Source: UBA5109 sp038148755 (GTDB lineage Bacteria > Pseudomonadota > Gammaproteobacteria > Pseudomonadales > Pseudohongiellaceae). From it: a stretch of 59,159 bases of DNA. The stretch's first letter is position 1, and every line of letters begins with the position of its first letter. The notes under the pieces were generated by a model that was given only the letters and a program-made list of their open reading frames with translations, was not told where the DNA came from and did not search any database. Location: the NCBI GenBank assembly GCA_038148755.1, contig JAYQWA010000014.1, positions 1-59,159 on the forward strand, read 5' to 3'. Shown piece after piece: positions 34,095 to 43,616 of this stretch. A program made the translations under genes and the position numbers.

Positions 34095-34718
34095 ATGGAT
34101 GATTTGTTTTGTCAAAATGATCAGCAGGTAATTTCACTCAACCAGCACCAGGGCAGTCTGGATTGTTATCCCGCCTGGTTAAGCCCCTTGGAAAGCGATT
34201 ATTACTTTAAGCTTTTTCACCAGGAACTCGCCTGGCAAACAGAAACCTTGGTGATGGCTGGCAAGTCAGTGCAGTCACCAAGACTGGTCGCTTGGTATGG
34301 CGATGCAGGAGCCTCCTATCGTTATTCAGGGACACATTACAAAGCACTACCATGGCATCCAGCACTACACAAAATTAAAGAACAACTTCAGCAGCAATTT
34401 AAGGCTCCAATCAACAGCGTACTGACTAATCTCTACCGCCATGGCAGAGACTCAGTTGGCTGGCATGCTGATTCAGAAAAAGAATTAGGCAGCCAACCAA
34501 CAATATTTTCTTTATCCCTGGGTGCTTCCCGCTATTTTGATTACCGTCTTAAATCTAAAAAAGAAAACAAACAACGTATCGAATTACATGCTGGTACCCT
34601 TTTAATCATGCAAGGTGATTTCCAGCAATACTGGCAACATCAGGTACCTAAACAATTAAAAGTTACTGAGCCAAGAATCAATCTGACCTTTCGATATATT
34701 CAAAAAAATACTCCTTGA
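34095..34718 (+). CDS. alkB: AlkB-like 2-oxoglutarate/Fe(II) dioxygenase (DNA alkylation repair)
   Basis: Family members remove methyl groups from 1-methyladenine and 3-methylcytosine by oxidation. The 207-residue protein resembles the ALKBH2/3-type bacterial branch: SPRLVAWYGDAGASYRYSG, FNSVLTNLYRHGRDSVGWHADSE (Fe ligands His and Asp in HAD, conserved Tyr and Asn before; given as NLYRHG...GWHADSE), HAGTLLIMQGDFQQYWQH (third Fe ligand His) and the 2-oxoglutarate-binding Arg residues in RINLTFR. Length is normal. It stands alone on the plus strand between minus-strand genes. Whether the substrate is DNA or RNA cannot be told. Confidence 0.9.
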   Translation: MDDLFCQNDQQVISLNQHQGSLDCYPAWLSPLESDYYFKLFHQELAWQTETLVMAGKSVQSPRLVAWYGDAGASYRYSGTHYKALPWHPALHKIKEQLQQQFKAPINSVLTNLYRHGRDSVGWHADSEKELGSQPTIFSLSLGASRYFDYRLKSKKENKQRIELHAGTLLIMQGDFQQYWQHQVPKQLKVTEPRINLTFRYIQKNTP

Positions 34719-34787
34719 ACAAGGAGCTTTGACTTGCTTGTAATGTTGTTTTTAAGTTCTTTCTGCGAAATGACCCGACAACAAAAC

Positions 34788-35618
34788 TCAGTCTGTTGTA
34801 TCAGGAACCAGACCTGGTTGCCCTGCTCTCGTAGGCGCAAGTGTTCCGTCATTATTAATTAGATACCATTCATCACCCAGTTTAAGATGGCGGTTATTTT
34901 CCGCACAGGAATATTCCATCCAGACGATATCTTCTAGCTGTCTTTCATAAACATGATCAACTGTCCAAGGCCCTGTCAGCGCATCATCAATCGTGGTAAT
35001 GGTATTTACCATGGTCATTTCATCACTCAGACGAAGCTCTTCCAACACAACCGTTTGATTGTTTTCATGCAGGGGGGTGCCCGTTGAATCATACGAACGA
35101 GGACCTTTCAGGCCACGGGTTTCTATTGCCAGCATATCGTAAATACCGTCGCCATCTTCATCATGCCATTCACCGATGGAGTAACCATTGAAAGCGGGCA
35201 GAATATAATCAGGCCAGTCTCTGCCATCTGTATAAATCCGTCGAAATTGTGCATTCCATTCAGCATAAATATAAGTGGTTTCAGGCGTGATGATTACTTC
35301 CATGGGGTAAACCATTTTCATTATGCGTGGCATGCCTTGTGGCAAACAGGTTGCTGTAGGGTCACCAGCAAGAATTCCTTCCTCCTTTGCCGCAGCATAG
35401 CCTTCATAGATAGCCATATATTCATCGGTCAATGGCGGAGGACCATACTGTTCGTAACCTTCCGAAGGCCAATTCAAACTGCCTGGGGCCCGATGCCACT
35501 GTCCGCTCCAATCAGGGTAAACAGATGTTTGTGCTAAACAGTCAACAACAGCAAAGGCCATAACAGCAACCATCAATCGAGAAACCATGTCTTGTATTCG
35601 GAAAAACTTTAATTTCAT
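34788..35618 (-). CDS. Exported hypothetical protein paired with a DUF6152 protein
   Basis: The start at 35618 (MKLKFFRIQDMVSRL) follows GGAG by 7 bases and gives a signal peptide (VAVMAFAVVDCLAQ). Upstream in-frame ATGs up to 35735 would overlap the next gene. The product (276 residues) has the motif CLPQGMPRIMK, TYIYAEWNAQFRRIYTDGRDWP, GYSIGEWHDEDGDG, ETRGLKGPRSYDSTGTPLH and LTGPWTVDHVYER, a pattern I have seen in proteins found beside DUF6152. Function unknown. It lies 41 bases after the DUF6152 gene, likely one operon. Confidence 0.72.
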   Translation of the reverse strand: MKLKFFRIQDMVSRLMVAVMAFAVVDCLAQTSVYPDWSGQWHRAPGSLNWPSEGYEQYGPPPLTDEYMAIYEGYAAAKEEGILAGDPTATCLPQGMPRIMKMVYPMEVIITPETTYIYAEWNAQFRRIYTDGRDWPDYILPAFNGYSIGEWHDEDGDGIYDMLAIETRGLKGPRSYDSTGTPLHENNQTVVLEELRLSDEMTMVNTITTIDDALTGPWTVDHVYERQLEDIVWMEYSCAENNRHLKLGDEWYLINNDGTLAPTRAGQPGLVPDTTD

Positions 35619-35658
35619 TTTCAACTCCATCATACAGCCTTTACTCTTTACTTCTGTT

Positions 35659-36045
35659 CTACCTGCCAGCTCTCGGATCGATGACTGTGCCATCTTCCCA
35701 CCGCACATTACTGTAACTGCCGCCCGGCTCACCACTGTGTAGCGGACTTACAGTCAGCATTACTTTATCACCCGGCTGAAGGCTTTCTGGGGTCCAGCCC
35801 AGGCGAAAAATGGCACTTGGGCTGCGACCTTCGAGCGTCCATTCCGTAGAGTTTCCGTTTTCATCAGTGACTTCAAGAATAATAAAAGTATGCGGGTTGC
35901 TGTATTGCCATTCGACAATGCTGCCCGTTAATTCTATAGGATTGTCAGCATCAAACATGGCAAAAGAATGATGCGCATAAACAGCCTTACACAGACCTAA
36001 CCCAAAAAAGAAACCGGCAAGAATATATCGCAGAGCTCTGTTCAA
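35659..36045 (-). CDS. DUF6152 family exported protein
   Basis: A 128-residue protein with signal peptide (MNRALRYILAGFFFGLGLCKAVYA) followed by HHSFAMFDADNPIELTGSI, the DUF6152 hallmark, then EWQYSNPHTFIIL and RLGWTPESLQPGDKVMLTV. The predicted all-beta fold could bind a metal through the N-terminal His pair, but no activity is established. It and the following gene form a conserved-looking pair. Confidence 0.85.
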   Translation of the reverse strand: MNRALRYILAGFFFGLGLCKAVYAHHSFAMFDADNPIELTGSIVEWQYSNPHTFIILEVTDENGNSTEWTLEGRSPSAIFRLGWTPESLQPGDKVMLTVSPLHSGEPGGSYSNVRWEDGTVIDPRAGR

Positions 36046-36199
36046 TGGTTTTCTCCTATAATCTGTACATTTGCATTAAGGCCAAAGATTCTAGCCCTTA
36101 ACTATTTTCAGGCTATGATAAAAGTCAATAACGTCAATGTCATTGAATAATTTTAGCTTAGATTTATGGAGAAATTGCGTTGAACGCCAAATGAAGAAA

Positions 36200-36212
36200 C
36201 CAGTTTTAAAAC

Positions 36213-36215
<3 letters not shown>
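36200..36215 (-). terminator. Palindrome at the 3' end of tRNA-Ile
   Basis: CCAGTTTTAAAACTGG is a perfect 16-base palindrome overlapping the encoded CCA end; on the minus strand it is followed by TTTC. It could mark transcript end or a processing site. It is short for a classic terminator. Confidence 0.4.
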
Positions 36216-36289
<74 letters not shown>

Positions 36290-36331
36290 AAACTAGAAAG
36301 TCTGGCGTATTTTATATCAGGTCGGTTTCCC

Positions 36332-36394
36332 GACCTCACCCTGCTCTTTACCCAGAACCAGGGGGTGCGCTCTAACCAACTGAGCGTCAGACCC
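36332..36394 (-). pseudogene. Degenerate tRNA-Ile-like copy 2
   Basis: On the minus strand the 5' acceptor strand, D arm and half of the anticodon arm match tRNA-Ile (GGGTCTGACGCTCAGTTGG, GAGCGCACCCC). The anticodon loop is replaced by about 20 other bases, and there is no T arm; instead AGGTCGG-GAAA-CCGACCT forms a hairpin. It cannot be a working tRNA-Ile. Confidence 0.8.
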
Positions 36395-36434
36395 AAACTA
36401 GAAAGTCTGGAAGTGTTTAATAAAGATCGCTGCC

Positions 36435-36497
36435 GACCTCACCCTGATCTTTACCTAGAACCAGGGGATACGCTCTGAGCAACTGAGCGTCAGCCCC
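36435..36497 (-). pseudogene. Degenerate tRNA-Ile-like copy 3
   Basis: Like copy 2 with further changes (GGGGCTGACGCTCAGTTGC, GAGCGTATCCCC, same replaced anticodon region). It also lacks a T arm; an imperfect hairpin AGGTCG-GCAG-CGATCT takes its place. Copies 2 and 3 are 103 bases apart start to start and share an ACTTTCTAGTTTGGG-type spacer with the real gene. Confidence 0.78.
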
Positions 36498-36575
36498 AAA
36501 CTTTGGAGCAAAAGCCCTCAAAACGAGGAACGCGCATTATACAGAGTCAGCGTTTTCAGACAAGGGTTTGTTATA

Positions 36576-37859
36576 TCAAGCTTTATAAAGCAGGTGGAAA
36601 AGTTTTTTGCCGCGCTTGAGCAGAATGTATTTACCGAAAAAAGCTGAGTCCCAGTCCAGCTCTGCTGCACTATCCGTAACTTTTTCACCATTAACCAATA
36701 CCGCACTATTATTGATAAATTCACGCGCCATTTTGTTGGAAGTGGCCAGTTCACTTTCTACTAAAGCCTGCACCAGAGACAATGAAGTTTCAGTCGAACC
36801 TGATGCTGGCAGGCCATCCTGCTTCAACTGTTCAAAATCACTTTCTGTAAGTTCTGAAATATCACCACTGAATAAAGCAGCTGAAATTCTCTCTGCTGCT
36901 TGTAGCCCCTCTTCACCATGGACCAGGCGTGTGACTTCTTTTGCGAGAATACCCTGGGCTTCCGGCCTACCCTGAGCACTTTTATCCTTCTCCTCTATGG
37001 CATCAATTTCTGACACATCCAGGAATGTGAAATATTTTAAAAATTTATACACGTCCGCATCGGCTGTATTAATCCAGAACTGGTAAAAGGCGTAACAGGA
37101 CGTCCGCGCAGCATCTAGCCAGATTGTGCCTTCCTCTGTTTTGCCAAACTTGCCACCATCAGCTTTAGTCACTAAAGGCAAAGTAAGTCCATACACCTGC
37201 TTCTGGTTAAGGCGGCGGGTGAGATCGATACCTGCTGTGATATTGCCCCACTGATCACTGCCACCTATCTGTACCGTACAATCAAACTGGCGATTTAACT
37301 CGGCAAAATCGTAAGACTGCAAAATCATATATGCGAATTCCGTGAAGGAAATACCTTCACCTTCGCGTTCTATACGCTGTTTGACGCTTTCTTTTTGAAT
37401 CATGGCATTCACTGAAAAGTGCTTACCGATATCACGCAGAAAAGAAATCAAATCAACATTTTCAGTCCAGTCCAGATTATTGACGACGACAGCCGAATTT
37501 TCACCACAGTCAAAATCAATAAATTGTTCCAGCTGTTTTTTAATACTGGCAGTCCAGGCTTGGGTAATCTCAGCCGTATTGAGTTTACGTTCCTGTGATT
37601 TGAAGCTCGGGTCACCAATCATGCCTGTAGCACCACCGGCAACGGCAATCGGTTTATGACCTGCCAGCTGAAAACGTTTAAGTGCAAGCAAAGGTACCAG
37701 ACTACCTATATGCAGGCTGTCTGCTGTCGGATCAAATCCACAATACACGACGCGGCTATCAGATAATAAGTGGCTTTCCAGCTCTTCCTCGCCGGCAGTT
37801 TGCGAAAGCAGCCCACGATTCCTGAGCTCTTCAACGATATTGTGCTTGATGCTTGTCAT
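36576..37859 (-). CDS. tyrS: Tyrosyl-tRNA synthetase
   Basis: A class I synthetase charging tRNA-Tyr. The 427-residue protein has the HIGH-like motif DSLHIGSLVPLLAL (about 45-58), the tyrosine pocket QSYDFAELNRQF and QIGGSDQWGNITAG, the KMSKS-like KFGKTEEG (about 233-240) and a C-terminal S4 RNA-binding domain (about 360-425; ATSNKMAREFINNSAVLVNG). The length and KFGKS form match the short TyrRS of E. coli type. It is divergent from the M23 peptidase gene, a common gammaproteobacterial arrangement. Confidence 0.96.
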   Translation of the reverse strand: MTSIKHNIVEELRNRGLLSQTAGEEELESHLLSDSRVVYCGFDPTADSLHIGSLVPLLALKRFQLAGHKPIAVAGGATGMIGDPSFKSQERKLNTAEITQAWTASIKKQLEQFIDFDCGENSAVVVNNLDWTENVDLISFLRDIGKHFSVNAMIQKESVKQRIEREGEGISFTEFAYMILQSYDFAELNRQFDCTVQIGGSDQWGNITAGIDLTRRLNQKQVYGLTLPLVTKADGGKFGKTEEGTIWLDAARTSCYAFYQFWINTADADVYKFLKYFTFLDVSEIDAIEEKDKSAQGRPEAQGILAKEVTRLVHGEEGLQAAERISAALFSGDISELTESDFEQLKQDGLPASGSTETSLSLVQALVESELATSNKMAREFINNSAVLVNGEKVTDSAAELDWDSAFFGKYILLKRGKKLFHLLYKA

Positions 37860-38073
37860 AACGGTCTTGAAAAAATAAAAGCGGCAACTTTACAAGATAG
37901 TCCTGTAATTACAAGGCTTATTTGTAATTAAAGCCGTAATCCATGGCGGTGTGCCGTCATATTTTTGTAAATAAGTGCTTGGCAGATCAAATTAACCAAT
38001 ATAAAATCCATAACGTTTCCATATACTTAGCTTATGTATTGAATAAGACACTCTAAGTTTACACAGGAATAAA

Positions 38074-39513
38074 GTGAATCTTATTGATTTTATTAAACAG
38101 CGCTTAAGCAAGCTGACAGCACATGATCTGCCCTACAGGCATCGTAATGCCTGTTTAGGACTGGTGCTCACGCTGGTTATCCTATTGATGGTTCCTGATT
38201 CTGAATCCATCGTGCCAGAACCCCAGAGCACTGAGCAAATCCTGGCAATCAGCAACTCTGCTTTCTCGACTTCAAATTTTGATCCGCTAAATGCAACACT
38301 TGATCCTGTTTCAAAAGAGCTAGGCAACATAGATGAAATAAAGCTTGAACCTCTACAAATTCCGGAACAGAGCTCACAAATAATTTCTGAGGTACGTTCC
38401 GGTGACAATTTGTCACTAATTTTTGACCGGGTTGGTCTGAGTCCTCAGGATGTTTATCGTGTTTCTAACAGCATTGGTGACGCCGGCATTCTGACCCGGC
38501 TTTATCCCGGTTACCAGCTGGCTTTTGATATTGATGAGACAGGCGAATTGAATGAACTGGAAGTTATTATCAATCCGCTGGAAAGCTATTACTTTACGCT
38601 CAACAGTGATAATAAGTTTGACAGTACACATATTGAGCGCGATCCACAGCTTATTCCGGTCTACAAGGAAGCCACAATTAATAACTCATTGTTCCTGGCT
38701 GCACAGCGAGGTGGTATTTCTGCTGCGATCACCATGGAAATAGCCGGAATCTTCGGTGGCGTTATTGATTTCATGCTGGATACACGCGTAGGCGACAGCT
38801 TCAATGTTCTTTATGATGAACGCCATCTGGATGGAGAATTTATCGGTAACGGTTCTATCCAGGTTGCACAGTTCATTAATCAGGGAGAAAGCTACACGGC
38901 CATCCGTTATGTTAATTTAAATGGTGATGTTGATTACTATAATCCTCGGGGGGAAAGCATGCGCAAGGCATTTATCCGTAACCCTGTCGACTTCACCCGC
39001 ATCAGTTCAAACTTTACCCTGTCCAGACGACACCCTATTCTCAATACAATCCGGGCGCATAAAGGTACTGATTATGCCGCACCAACAGGCACGCCTGTTG
39101 TAGCATCTGGAGATGGTCGCGTAACCTGGGCATCACGTAATGGTTCATTTGGTAATCTTGTCGTTATCCAGCATGGTGAAAGATTTGAAACCAAGTATGC
39201 GCACCTGTCATCTTATGCCCGAGGTGTGCGTGTCGGTTCACGGGTCAAGCAGGGCGATATTATCGGCTATGTTGGTGCAACAGGTGGCGCAACCGGACCG
39301 CATTTACATTATGAATTTCTAATTGATGGCGTGCACAGGAATCCGCGTACTGTGCATGACCAGTTACCTAAAGCTGAATCTGTGCCTGCGGAAGAAATGG
39401 ACAGATTTCTGCAGCAATCACAAATTCTTATGGCCCGGCTGAATGAAGTCAATTCAGCCCCTACTCTCGTTCAAAATACTGTTTCTGCTAGCACTCGTAC
39501 TGCAGAGCAATGA
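38074..39513 (+). CDS. M23 family murein endopeptidase (OapA/MepM-like)
   Basis: A cell-wall hydrolase of 479 residues, starting with GTG after an AGGAA site. It has an N-terminal membrane anchor (about 29-45), an OapA/LysM-like domain (about 105-190; SEVRSGDNLSLIFDRVG) and a C-terminal M23 domain (about 325-420) with the zinc ligands in RAHKGTDYAAPTGTPV (H, D) and HLHYEF (HxH). MepM cleaves D-Ala-mDAP crosslinks to allow wall growth. It overlaps anmK by 4 bases, linking wall cutting to recycling. Confidence 0.92.
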   Translation: MNLIDFIKQRLSKLTAHDLPYRHRNACLGLVLTLVILLMVPDSESIVPEPQSTEQILAISNSAFSTSNFDPLNATLDPVSKELGNIDEIKLEPLQIPEQSSQIISEVRSGDNLSLIFDRVGLSPQDVYRVSNSIGDAGILTRLYPGYQLAFDIDETGELNELEVIINPLESYYFTLNSDNKFDSTHIERDPQLIPVYKEATINNSLFLAAQRGGISAAITMEIAGIFGGVIDFMLDTRVGDSFNVLYDERHLDGEFIGNGSIQVAQFINQGESYTAIRYVNLNGDVDYYNPRGESMRKAFIRNPVDFTRISSNFTLSRRHPILNTIRAHKGTDYAAPTGTPVVASGDGRVTWASRNGSFGNLVVIQHGERFETKYAHLSSYARGVRVGSRVKQGDIIGYVGATGGATGPHLHYEFLIDGVHRNPRTVHDQLPKAESVPAEEMDRFLQQSQILMARLNEVNSAPTLVQNTVSASTRTAEQ

Positions 39514-40625
39514 GCTCTCAACTCTATATAGGCCTGATGTCCGGTACCAGCATGGATGCCGTTGATTGTGTGCTGGCTGATATTTCTGAAACAATCAATG
39601 TCATTGATTTTATAAATGTCGACATCCCTTCAGAATTAAAAAATGACCTGCTTGAGATTTGTCAGGAAAGCGGTAATAACTTGTTAAAAAAACTCGGTGA
39701 AACAGATATCGCGCTTGGCAGACTCTTTGCCAGTGCTGCCATTTCGATACTTGAAAAAAATCAGATCAATGCCAATCAGATTCAGGCCATTGGCTCTCAT
39801 GGACAAACTGTTTATCACCAGCCTCCGGGGCAAAGCGACTACCCCTTTTCCATACAAATTGCTGACCCCAATAGCATTGCGGTGCTTACTGGGATTACCA
39901 CGGTTGCCGACTTCAGAAGAAAAGATATGGCTCTGGGTGGTCAAGGTGCACCTTTATTACCTGTATTTCATCAGCATCTTTTTAAAAGCACTGAAACTGA
40001 CCGGATTATTTTAAACATCGGTGGTATGGCGAATATCACCTTACTGCGTAAAGATGACAATCACATCACAGGTTTCGATACTGGCCCCGGCAATATCCTG
40101 CTGGACTGCTGGATACAGAAAAATTTAAACCAGAGTTTTGATCAAAATGGCAATTGGGCTGCAGGTGGTAAAGCCAATACTGAACTATTGGAGTTCCTGC
40201 TTGATGATCCTTATTTCGCTGCCCCTGCACCCAAAAGCACCGGACGCGAATATTTCAATCAACAATGGCTGAATCGTGTCCTTAAAGATTATGCCAAAGA
40301 CATTTCAGCTCAGGACGTACAGGCTACTTTAATTGAACTGACCGCAACAACTGTTGCTCAGGCTATTCAGGGTGTAACAGAAGAAGCGGAAGTGATTATT
40401 TGTGGCGGAGGTGAAAGAAACAAGCAACTTATCGCCTGTCTTGAAAATCAGCTTGAATCTTTCAAAGTCACCAGCAGTAATGCTTATGGTGTTAACAGTG
40501 ACGCACTGGAAGCCTTTGCCTTTGCCTGGTTTGCCAGACACACCCTGCAAAACCAGGCGCTGGATTTCACCAGCATCACTGGCTCATCGCGCCCTCATGT
40601 CGTGGGTGGTATTTACTACCCCTGA
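39510..40625 (+). CDS. anmK: Anhydro-N-acetylmuramic acid kinase
   Basis: AnmK opens the 1,6-anhydro ring of anhydroMurNAc and phosphorylates it in peptidoglycan recycling. The 371-residue protein begins with the signature IGLMSGTSMDAVDCVLAD (ATP-binding), has GSHGQTVYHQPP, PYSIQ-like PFSIQIADPN, VADFRRKDMALGGQGAPLLP and the late ICGGGERN. Length and motifs are standard. It is translationally coupled to the upstream murein hydrolase. Confidence 0.96.
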   Translation: MSSQLYIGLMSGTSMDAVDCVLADISETINVIDFINVDIPSELKNDLLEICQESGNNLLKKLGETDIALGRLFASAAISILEKNQINANQIQAIGSHGQTVYHQPPGQSDYPFSIQIADPNSIAVLTGITTVADFRRKDMALGGQGAPLLPVFHQHLFKSTETDRIILNIGGMANITLLRKDDNHITGFDTGPGNILLDCWIQKNLNQSFDQNGNWAAGGKANTELLEFLLDDPYFAAPAPKSTGREYFNQQWLNRVLKDYAKDISAQDVQATLIELTATTVAQAIQGVTEEAEVIICGGGERNKQLIACLENQLESFKVTSSNAYGVNSDALEAFAFAWFARHTLQNQALDFTSITGSSRPHVVGGIYYP

Positions 40626-40691
40626 TAAGAAATTAATAACTGACTGACTGAGCAAATAGGCAACGCCGCGTAAGCGAGCGCAATAACTACT

Positions 40692-41045
40692 TCAGATAGA
40701 GAAGGACATTCCGCAGCCACAGGTAGTTGTAGCTAAAGGGTTGTTTACGATAAAGCGCGACCCTTCCAAGCCTTCCGTATAATCAATCTGTGAACCAACC
40801 AGATACTGAAAGCTCAGCGGGTCGACCAGGAGTTTGACACCATTGTTGGTAATCACCGTATCGTCTTCATTAACGGCTTCATCGAAAGAAAAGCCATACT
40901 GAAAACCTGAACAGCCGCCACCTGTTACAAACACACGCAACTTGAGTTCTGGATTACCTTCTTCAGCAATCAGAGTACTGACTTTTTTTGCTGCATTATC
41001 GGTCAGGGCCATTGCAACGGCATCATGTGTTTGGACAACAGACAT
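40692..41045 (-). CDS. erpA: Iron-sulfur cluster insertion protein ErpA
   Basis: An A-type carrier handing Fe-S clusters to apo-proteins. The 117-residue protein has the three conserved cysteines: GGGCSGFQYGFSFD (first) and TTCGCGMSFSI (CGC at the C-terminus). The LRVFVTGGGCSG context and the linkage anmK / erpA support ErpA over IscA. It is convergent with anmK. Confidence 0.93.
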   Translation of the reverse strand: MSVVQTHDAVAMALTDNAAKKVSTLIAEEGNPELKLRVFVTGGGCSGFQYGFSFDEAVNEDDTVITNNGVKLLVDPLSFQYLVGSQIDYTEGLEGSRFIVNNPLATTTCGCGMSFSI

Positions 41046-41145
41046 AAAGTTAAATTATTTGTTTAAAATTAAATTAGCAAATAGTGCTTAGGTGATTACA
41101 AAGAACCCGGTTATTATGGCAATAACCAAGTAAATTAGTCAAGTA

Positions 41146-41599
41146 TTAACTGGATGCCTTGGCCGCTTCGACAACGACAGCCTCTATGCCGGCACCTGGT
41201 GACTGTTTTACATTCTGCTGCATATCAATCTGTTTGGGTTTGAGTTCAACAGGTGTGCGATGGTAAAGACTACCGTTAACTTCTGAACCCATCACCATTT
41301 CAATCAGGTGGTAATACACATTACCAATAACCCTTGCCTTGGCAGCTAATTCGATATGCTCGCTCGAATAAACATCACCTTCCACCAGGCCGTTAATAAT
41401 AATTGAAGGTGCTTTTATCTCCCCATGAACCAGTCCACTTTCCCTGATTCTTACTTCAGCGGGGACTTCAGGGTCAGCATAAATATTACCTCTGATTTTC
41501 CCCTCAACCTCCAGCGTACCGGAAAAAATGCAAATCTCCGTTTATCTCGGTTGATTTTGGAATCAGAGTTGTCACATTTTCACTAAATTTATTTTTCAC
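41146..41599 (-). pseudogene. Bactofilin gene with a frameshift in a homopolymer
   Basis: The intact-looking C-terminal part (41146 to about 41520) and an N-terminal part (from a GTG at 41599: MKNKFSENVTTLIPKSTEI then NGDLHF) are in different frames. They join if one base is removed from the A6 run at 41523-41528 (T6 on the coding strand). The joined protein has about 150 residues with the bactofilin beta-helix repeats: GTLEVEGKIRGNI, SGLVHGEIKAPS, GLVEGDVYSSEH, ARVIGNVYYH, GSEVNGSLYH. Bactofilins polymerise at the membrane and shape the wall. It is normal neighbour of erpA and DUF6776. Confidence 0.85.
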
Positions 41600-41638
41600 A
41601 ACTTATCTCTTTAAGGCTATTTAATATTTCAGTATGCA

Positions 41639-42376
41639 CTACCGTTCTACCAGCCAGACAAAATTCTTCTGTACTGTTTTGGCATTTTCACCTTGTGCCA
41701 CTGCCAGTATCTGCACAGTTTCCGGCACAAAGTTCTCAGGAATAATTAATTCGTCTTCTATGTTTTGAAAATATCTGAATTGCAGTCTGATATCTAATTG
41801 ATTCTCATCTACTGCAATGCTGCGTAATGGAAACGAAACTTCACTACCTTCCTGCATACCCAGAATATTGACATTGGCATAGCCACTAATAACATTTTCG
41901 TTATTTGCCAATTGCTTTAATTCGATATGATATCGAATCCGATTCTCCTCTTCGGTGGCACTCAGGTCAAGCTGACCAATCGCCAAACCACTTTCGTCAT
42001 TTTCCGGCGACATAATCTGTCGGTAAAACAATACATCTTCTTCCAGCTGGGCGTTAATTTCGCGCAGACCAACCAGCATATCCTGCACTTCAATAACAGC
42101 CTGTCTATCTACCAGACTCGCCTGCTGCAGATTTACAAAATCCTGTTGCAAGGTTTCCAATTCTGTCTCTAATGAATTCACACTGGCACTTAACTGATCA
42201 CGTTCAATACGCACGTCTATATTTTCATTAGTGCCACGCGAATAACCATAATAAACTCCTGCTCCTGTCAGAATAACCGCGACAATCAGCCCTGCCAGCG
42301 TCAACAACAGGTTGCGCCAGGGACGGTGTGGCACCACCACCATTTTTATTTGTTTACTACCTTTTACTACCGCCAT
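41639..42376 (-). CDS. DUF6776 family coiled-coil membrane protein
   Basis: A 245-residue protein with a basic cytoplasmic start, one membrane helix (about 22-46), a coiled coil (about 58-110; DQLSASVNSLETELETLQQDFVNLQ...) and a C-terminal beta domain with IELKQLANNENVISGYANVN and LQFRYFQNIEDEL. It matches a family found between argC and the bactofilin/erpA genes in pseudomonad-like genomes. Function unknown; the pairing with bactofilin suggests a wall or cell-shape role. Confidence 0.8.
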   Translation of the reverse strand: MAVVKGSKQIKMVVVPHRPWRNLLLTLAGLIVAVILTGAGVYYGYSRGTNENIDVRIERDQLSASVNSLETELETLQQDFVNLQQASLVDRQAVIEVQDMLVGLREINAQLEEDVLFYRQIMSPENDESGLAIGQLDLSATEEENRIRYHIELKQLANNENVISGYANVNILGMQEGSEVSFPLRSIAVDENQLDIRLQFRYFQNIEDELIIPENFVPETVQILAVAQGENAKTVQKNFVWLVER

Positions 42377-42396
42377 ATTCAGTAACCATTATTTTT

Positions 42397-43428
42397 TTAC
42401 GGTAATACAGATACTATGTTTAAACCCAGCGTTTCCTTAAAGCCATACATTATATTCATATTTTGAACTGCCTGGCCCGCTGCGCCTTTAACTAGATTAT
42501 CTTCAACCACAAGAACCACAACCTTATTACTTTCTACTGGTTGAGTTACTGCCATCCTGCACATGTTACTGCCGCTAACCGATCTGGTCTCGGGGCTCAA
42601 ACCCGGCTCCATCACATCAACAAATATTTCATCCTTATAGAAATCTTCATACAAACTTTGCAGATCAATATCCTTTTTTAACAAGGTGGCATACAAACTA
42701 GCCTGTATGCCTCTGATCATGGGAACTAAGTGTGGCATAAAAGTCAGGTTCACCGGCTTAGAGCTGTGTTCATTTAAACCCTGCACAATTTCCGGCTGAT
42801 GTCTGTGACCCGTTATGGCGTAGGCTTTGAAACTTTCACTGACCTCGCAAAGTAATGTTCCCATGGCTGCTTTTCTGCCAGCGCCACTGACACCCGATTT
42901 CGCATCTGCAATCAATGAATCCGGATCAACCAGATTATTTTTCAACAGAGGTAAAAATCCGAGCTGAACAGCTGTTGGATAACATCCTGGATTCGCAACC
43001 AACACAGCCTCTTTTATCAAACCCCGATTAACTTCCGGTAAACCGTAAACAGCTTCACTCAACAGTTCAGGACAACTGTGTGGCATGCCATACCATTGCG
43101 CCCAAAGTTCTGCATCCTTGATTCTGAAATCTGCTGATAGGTCGATAACTTTCACGCCTTTTTTCAGCAGCTCAGGGACTAAAGCCATCGCAGCTCCATG
43201 TGGTGTTGCAAAAAAGACTAAATCACATTGAGCCAGTTGTTCTGGATCTGGATCACAAAAATCAAGCGAAAGATGTTCCCGTAAATTTGGAAATACAGAA
43301 GCGACAGGCGTACCAGCCTCTGATCTGGAGGTGACCATCTGAATTGAAACTTCCGGGTGTTGCACCAGAATACGTAATAACTCTACGCCGGTATATCCGG
43401 TTGCTCCTACCACAGCTACTTTAATCAT
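42397..43428 (-). CDS. argC: N-acetyl-gamma-glutamyl-phosphate reductase
   Basis: ArgC reduces N-acetylglutamyl phosphate with NADPH in arginine synthesis. The 343-residue protein has the nucleotide-binding VAVVGATGYTGVELLRIL, the catalytic Cys in VANPGCYPTAVQL (about 151), DAKSGVSGAGRKAAMG and the active-site His-rich GHRHQPEI. Length is normal. Other arg genes are elsewhere. It is divergent from hemJ. Confidence 0.96.
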   Translation of the reverse strand: MIKVAVVGATGYTGVELLRILVQHPEVSIQMVTSRSEAGTPVASVFPNLREHLSLDFCDPDPEQLAQCDLVFFATPHGAAMALVPELLKKGVKVIDLSADFRIKDAELWAQWYGMPHSCPELLSEAVYGLPEVNRGLIKEAVLVANPGCYPTAVQLGFLPLLKNNLVDPDSLIADAKSGVSGAGRKAAMGTLLCEVSESFKAYAITGHRHQPEIVQGLNEHSSKPVNLTFMPHLVPMIRGIQASLYATLLKKDIDLQSLYEDFYKDEIFVDVMEPGLSPETRSVSGSNMCRMAVTQPVESNKVVVLVVEDNLVKGAAGQAVQNMNIMYGFKETLGLNIVSVLP

Positions 43429-43616
43429 TTTTCAGCTCTATACTGCTTCGTATTTAAATCAGGGGCGTAATGATAGCAAAACTCAGGCTTCAGCCACTAC
43501 TAAAGCTTTATCTGGACATACTCTCTAATGATGATGTGACTTCACCGTATTTCCAATATGTAGCTTCAGTGAGATTGATGCTATTATTGCCGCCGAATTA
43601 AAAAATGGAGAATTCA

